Source: Candidatus Brevifilum fermentans (lineage in GTDB: Bacteria; Chloroflexota; Anaerolineae; Anaerolineales; Villigracilaceae). From it: a stretch of 49,280 bases of DNA. The stretch spans positions 1 to 49,280 of the forward strand of contig CAMCQT010000023.1 in assembly GCA_945877125.1 (NCBI GenBank). The letters run 5' to 3'. A program made the translations under genes and the position numbers. The notes beneath the pieces are model-generated. The model was not told the DNA's origin, did no database searches, and worked only from the letters and a program-made list of their open reading frames with translations. Of the stretch, positions 49,002-49,280 are shown in pieces (the stretch's first letter is position 1; the number at the start of each line of letters is the position of its first letter).

Positions 49002-49280
49002 TTATCATCATTATGGGTGTGGCTGGGTCTGGCAAAACAACAATCGGCTCGCTCCTCGCCAATGAACTTGGCTGGGCATTTTACGATGCCGATGATTTTC
49101 ATTCAGAAGTAAACCGCGCAAAAATGTCACAAGGCATTGCATTGACAGACGAAGACCGTGCAGGCTGGCTATTATCGCTAAAAGATTTAATCGTTCAAAA
49201 TATTCAACAAAATACTTCGGCGGTGCTTGCCTGCTCAGCACTGAAAAATTCGTATCGCAACATACTCAAAGTGAACGAAC
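48998..49280 (+). CDS. gntK: Gluconokinase, 5' part
   Basis: The first 94 codons are present; the gene runs past the right edge. The P-loop GVAGSGKTTIG comes first, followed by FYDADDFHS and 'NRAKMSQGIALTDEDRAGWL', both typical of GntK-type carbohydrate kinases, and ACSALKNSYR. It would phosphorylate gluconate. Its ATG overlaps the transporter stop (ATGA), so the transporter may bring in a related sugar acid; this is inference. Shikimate kinase-like enzymes share the fold but not these motifs. Confidence 0.9.
   Translation, partial: MIIIIMGVAGSGKTTIGSLLANELGWAFYDADDFHSEVNRAKMSQGIALTDEDRAGWLLSLKDLIVQNIQQNTSAVLACSALKNSYRNILKVNE

Overview
The window is about 49 kb of a bacterial chromosome, with dense genes, short ATGA-type overlaps and moderate GC. 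The gene set suggests Chloroflexota, probably class Anaerolineae. This is an inference from a DUF3662-FHA/TM-FHA/RodA-PBP cluster, many lipoproteins and SH3b proteins with Thr/Pro linkers, a eukaryote-like ProRS, FabL- and GbsR-type proteins, and intergenic regions full of short palindromic repeats. No rRNA gene, recognisable tRNA gene, CRISPR array, transposase or phage gene was found, so this looks like ordinary chromosome rather than an island.

Layout. 1-4.4 kb: the end of an unknown gene, a DUF309 protein, a FabL-type enoyl-ACP reductase, a CapA-like lipoprotein, and a winged-helix regulator with a three-Cys C-terminal domain. 4.4-9 kb: a divergent promoter with an operator-like palindrome drives iscX-nuoB-nuoCD-nuoI (exactly the Q module of complex I), followed by an Mrp/NBP35 P-loop protein; the shared theme is iron-sulfur proteins. 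9-16 kb, minus strand: two lipoproteins, a MacA/MacB-like efflux set (adaptor, ATPase, permease) and an OmpR-type two-component system. 16-22 kb: a PSP1/RicT-like protein, a PIG-L deacetylase, an M20 amidohydrolase, a GbsR-type regulator with a clear promoter and operator plus an NmrA-like NAD(P)-binding protein, and a DUF2726 protein. 22-26 kb, minus: two Opp/Dpp-type permeases, translationally coupled to a CCA-adding enzyme. 26-32 kb: MazG-like and LOG-family proteins, ProS, a HEAT-like/hydrolase fusion and acetyl-CoA synthetase. 32-38 kb: a TIR-TM-FGE-fold protein, a decayed DUF2156 lysyltransferase remnant, FtcD, two HAD phosphatases and a DHCW cupin. 38-45 kb: an A-type Fe-S carrier with a Cys-rich tail, a pair of SH3b membrane proteins, and divergent from them a zinc-ribbon protein, FhaA-like and FhaB-like proteins, MtnP and a RodA fused to a degenerate PBP. 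45-49 kb: Fe-type alcohol dehydrogenase, ferredoxin, Fe/Mn superoxide dismutase, a small DUF2267-like protein, a DMT transporter and the start of a gluconokinase.

The most interesting signals are: (i) a stand-alone TIR-TM-FGE protein that keeps the putative NADase glutamate but lacks the FGE catalytic cysteines; (ii) an FhaA/FhaB/RodA-PBP cell-wall cluster in which the fused transpeptidase has lost its SxxK, SxN and KTG motifs; (iii) a Q-module-only nuo operon flanked by Fe-S maturation genes and a putative Fe-S-sensing regulator; (iv) three copies of a roughly 90-bp palindromic repeat, one inverted relative to the others, and a near-perfect 25-bp-arm hairpin at the 5' end of the regulator gene; and (v) several genes whose -10 box lies 6-10 nt before the start codon, suggesting leaderless transcripts.
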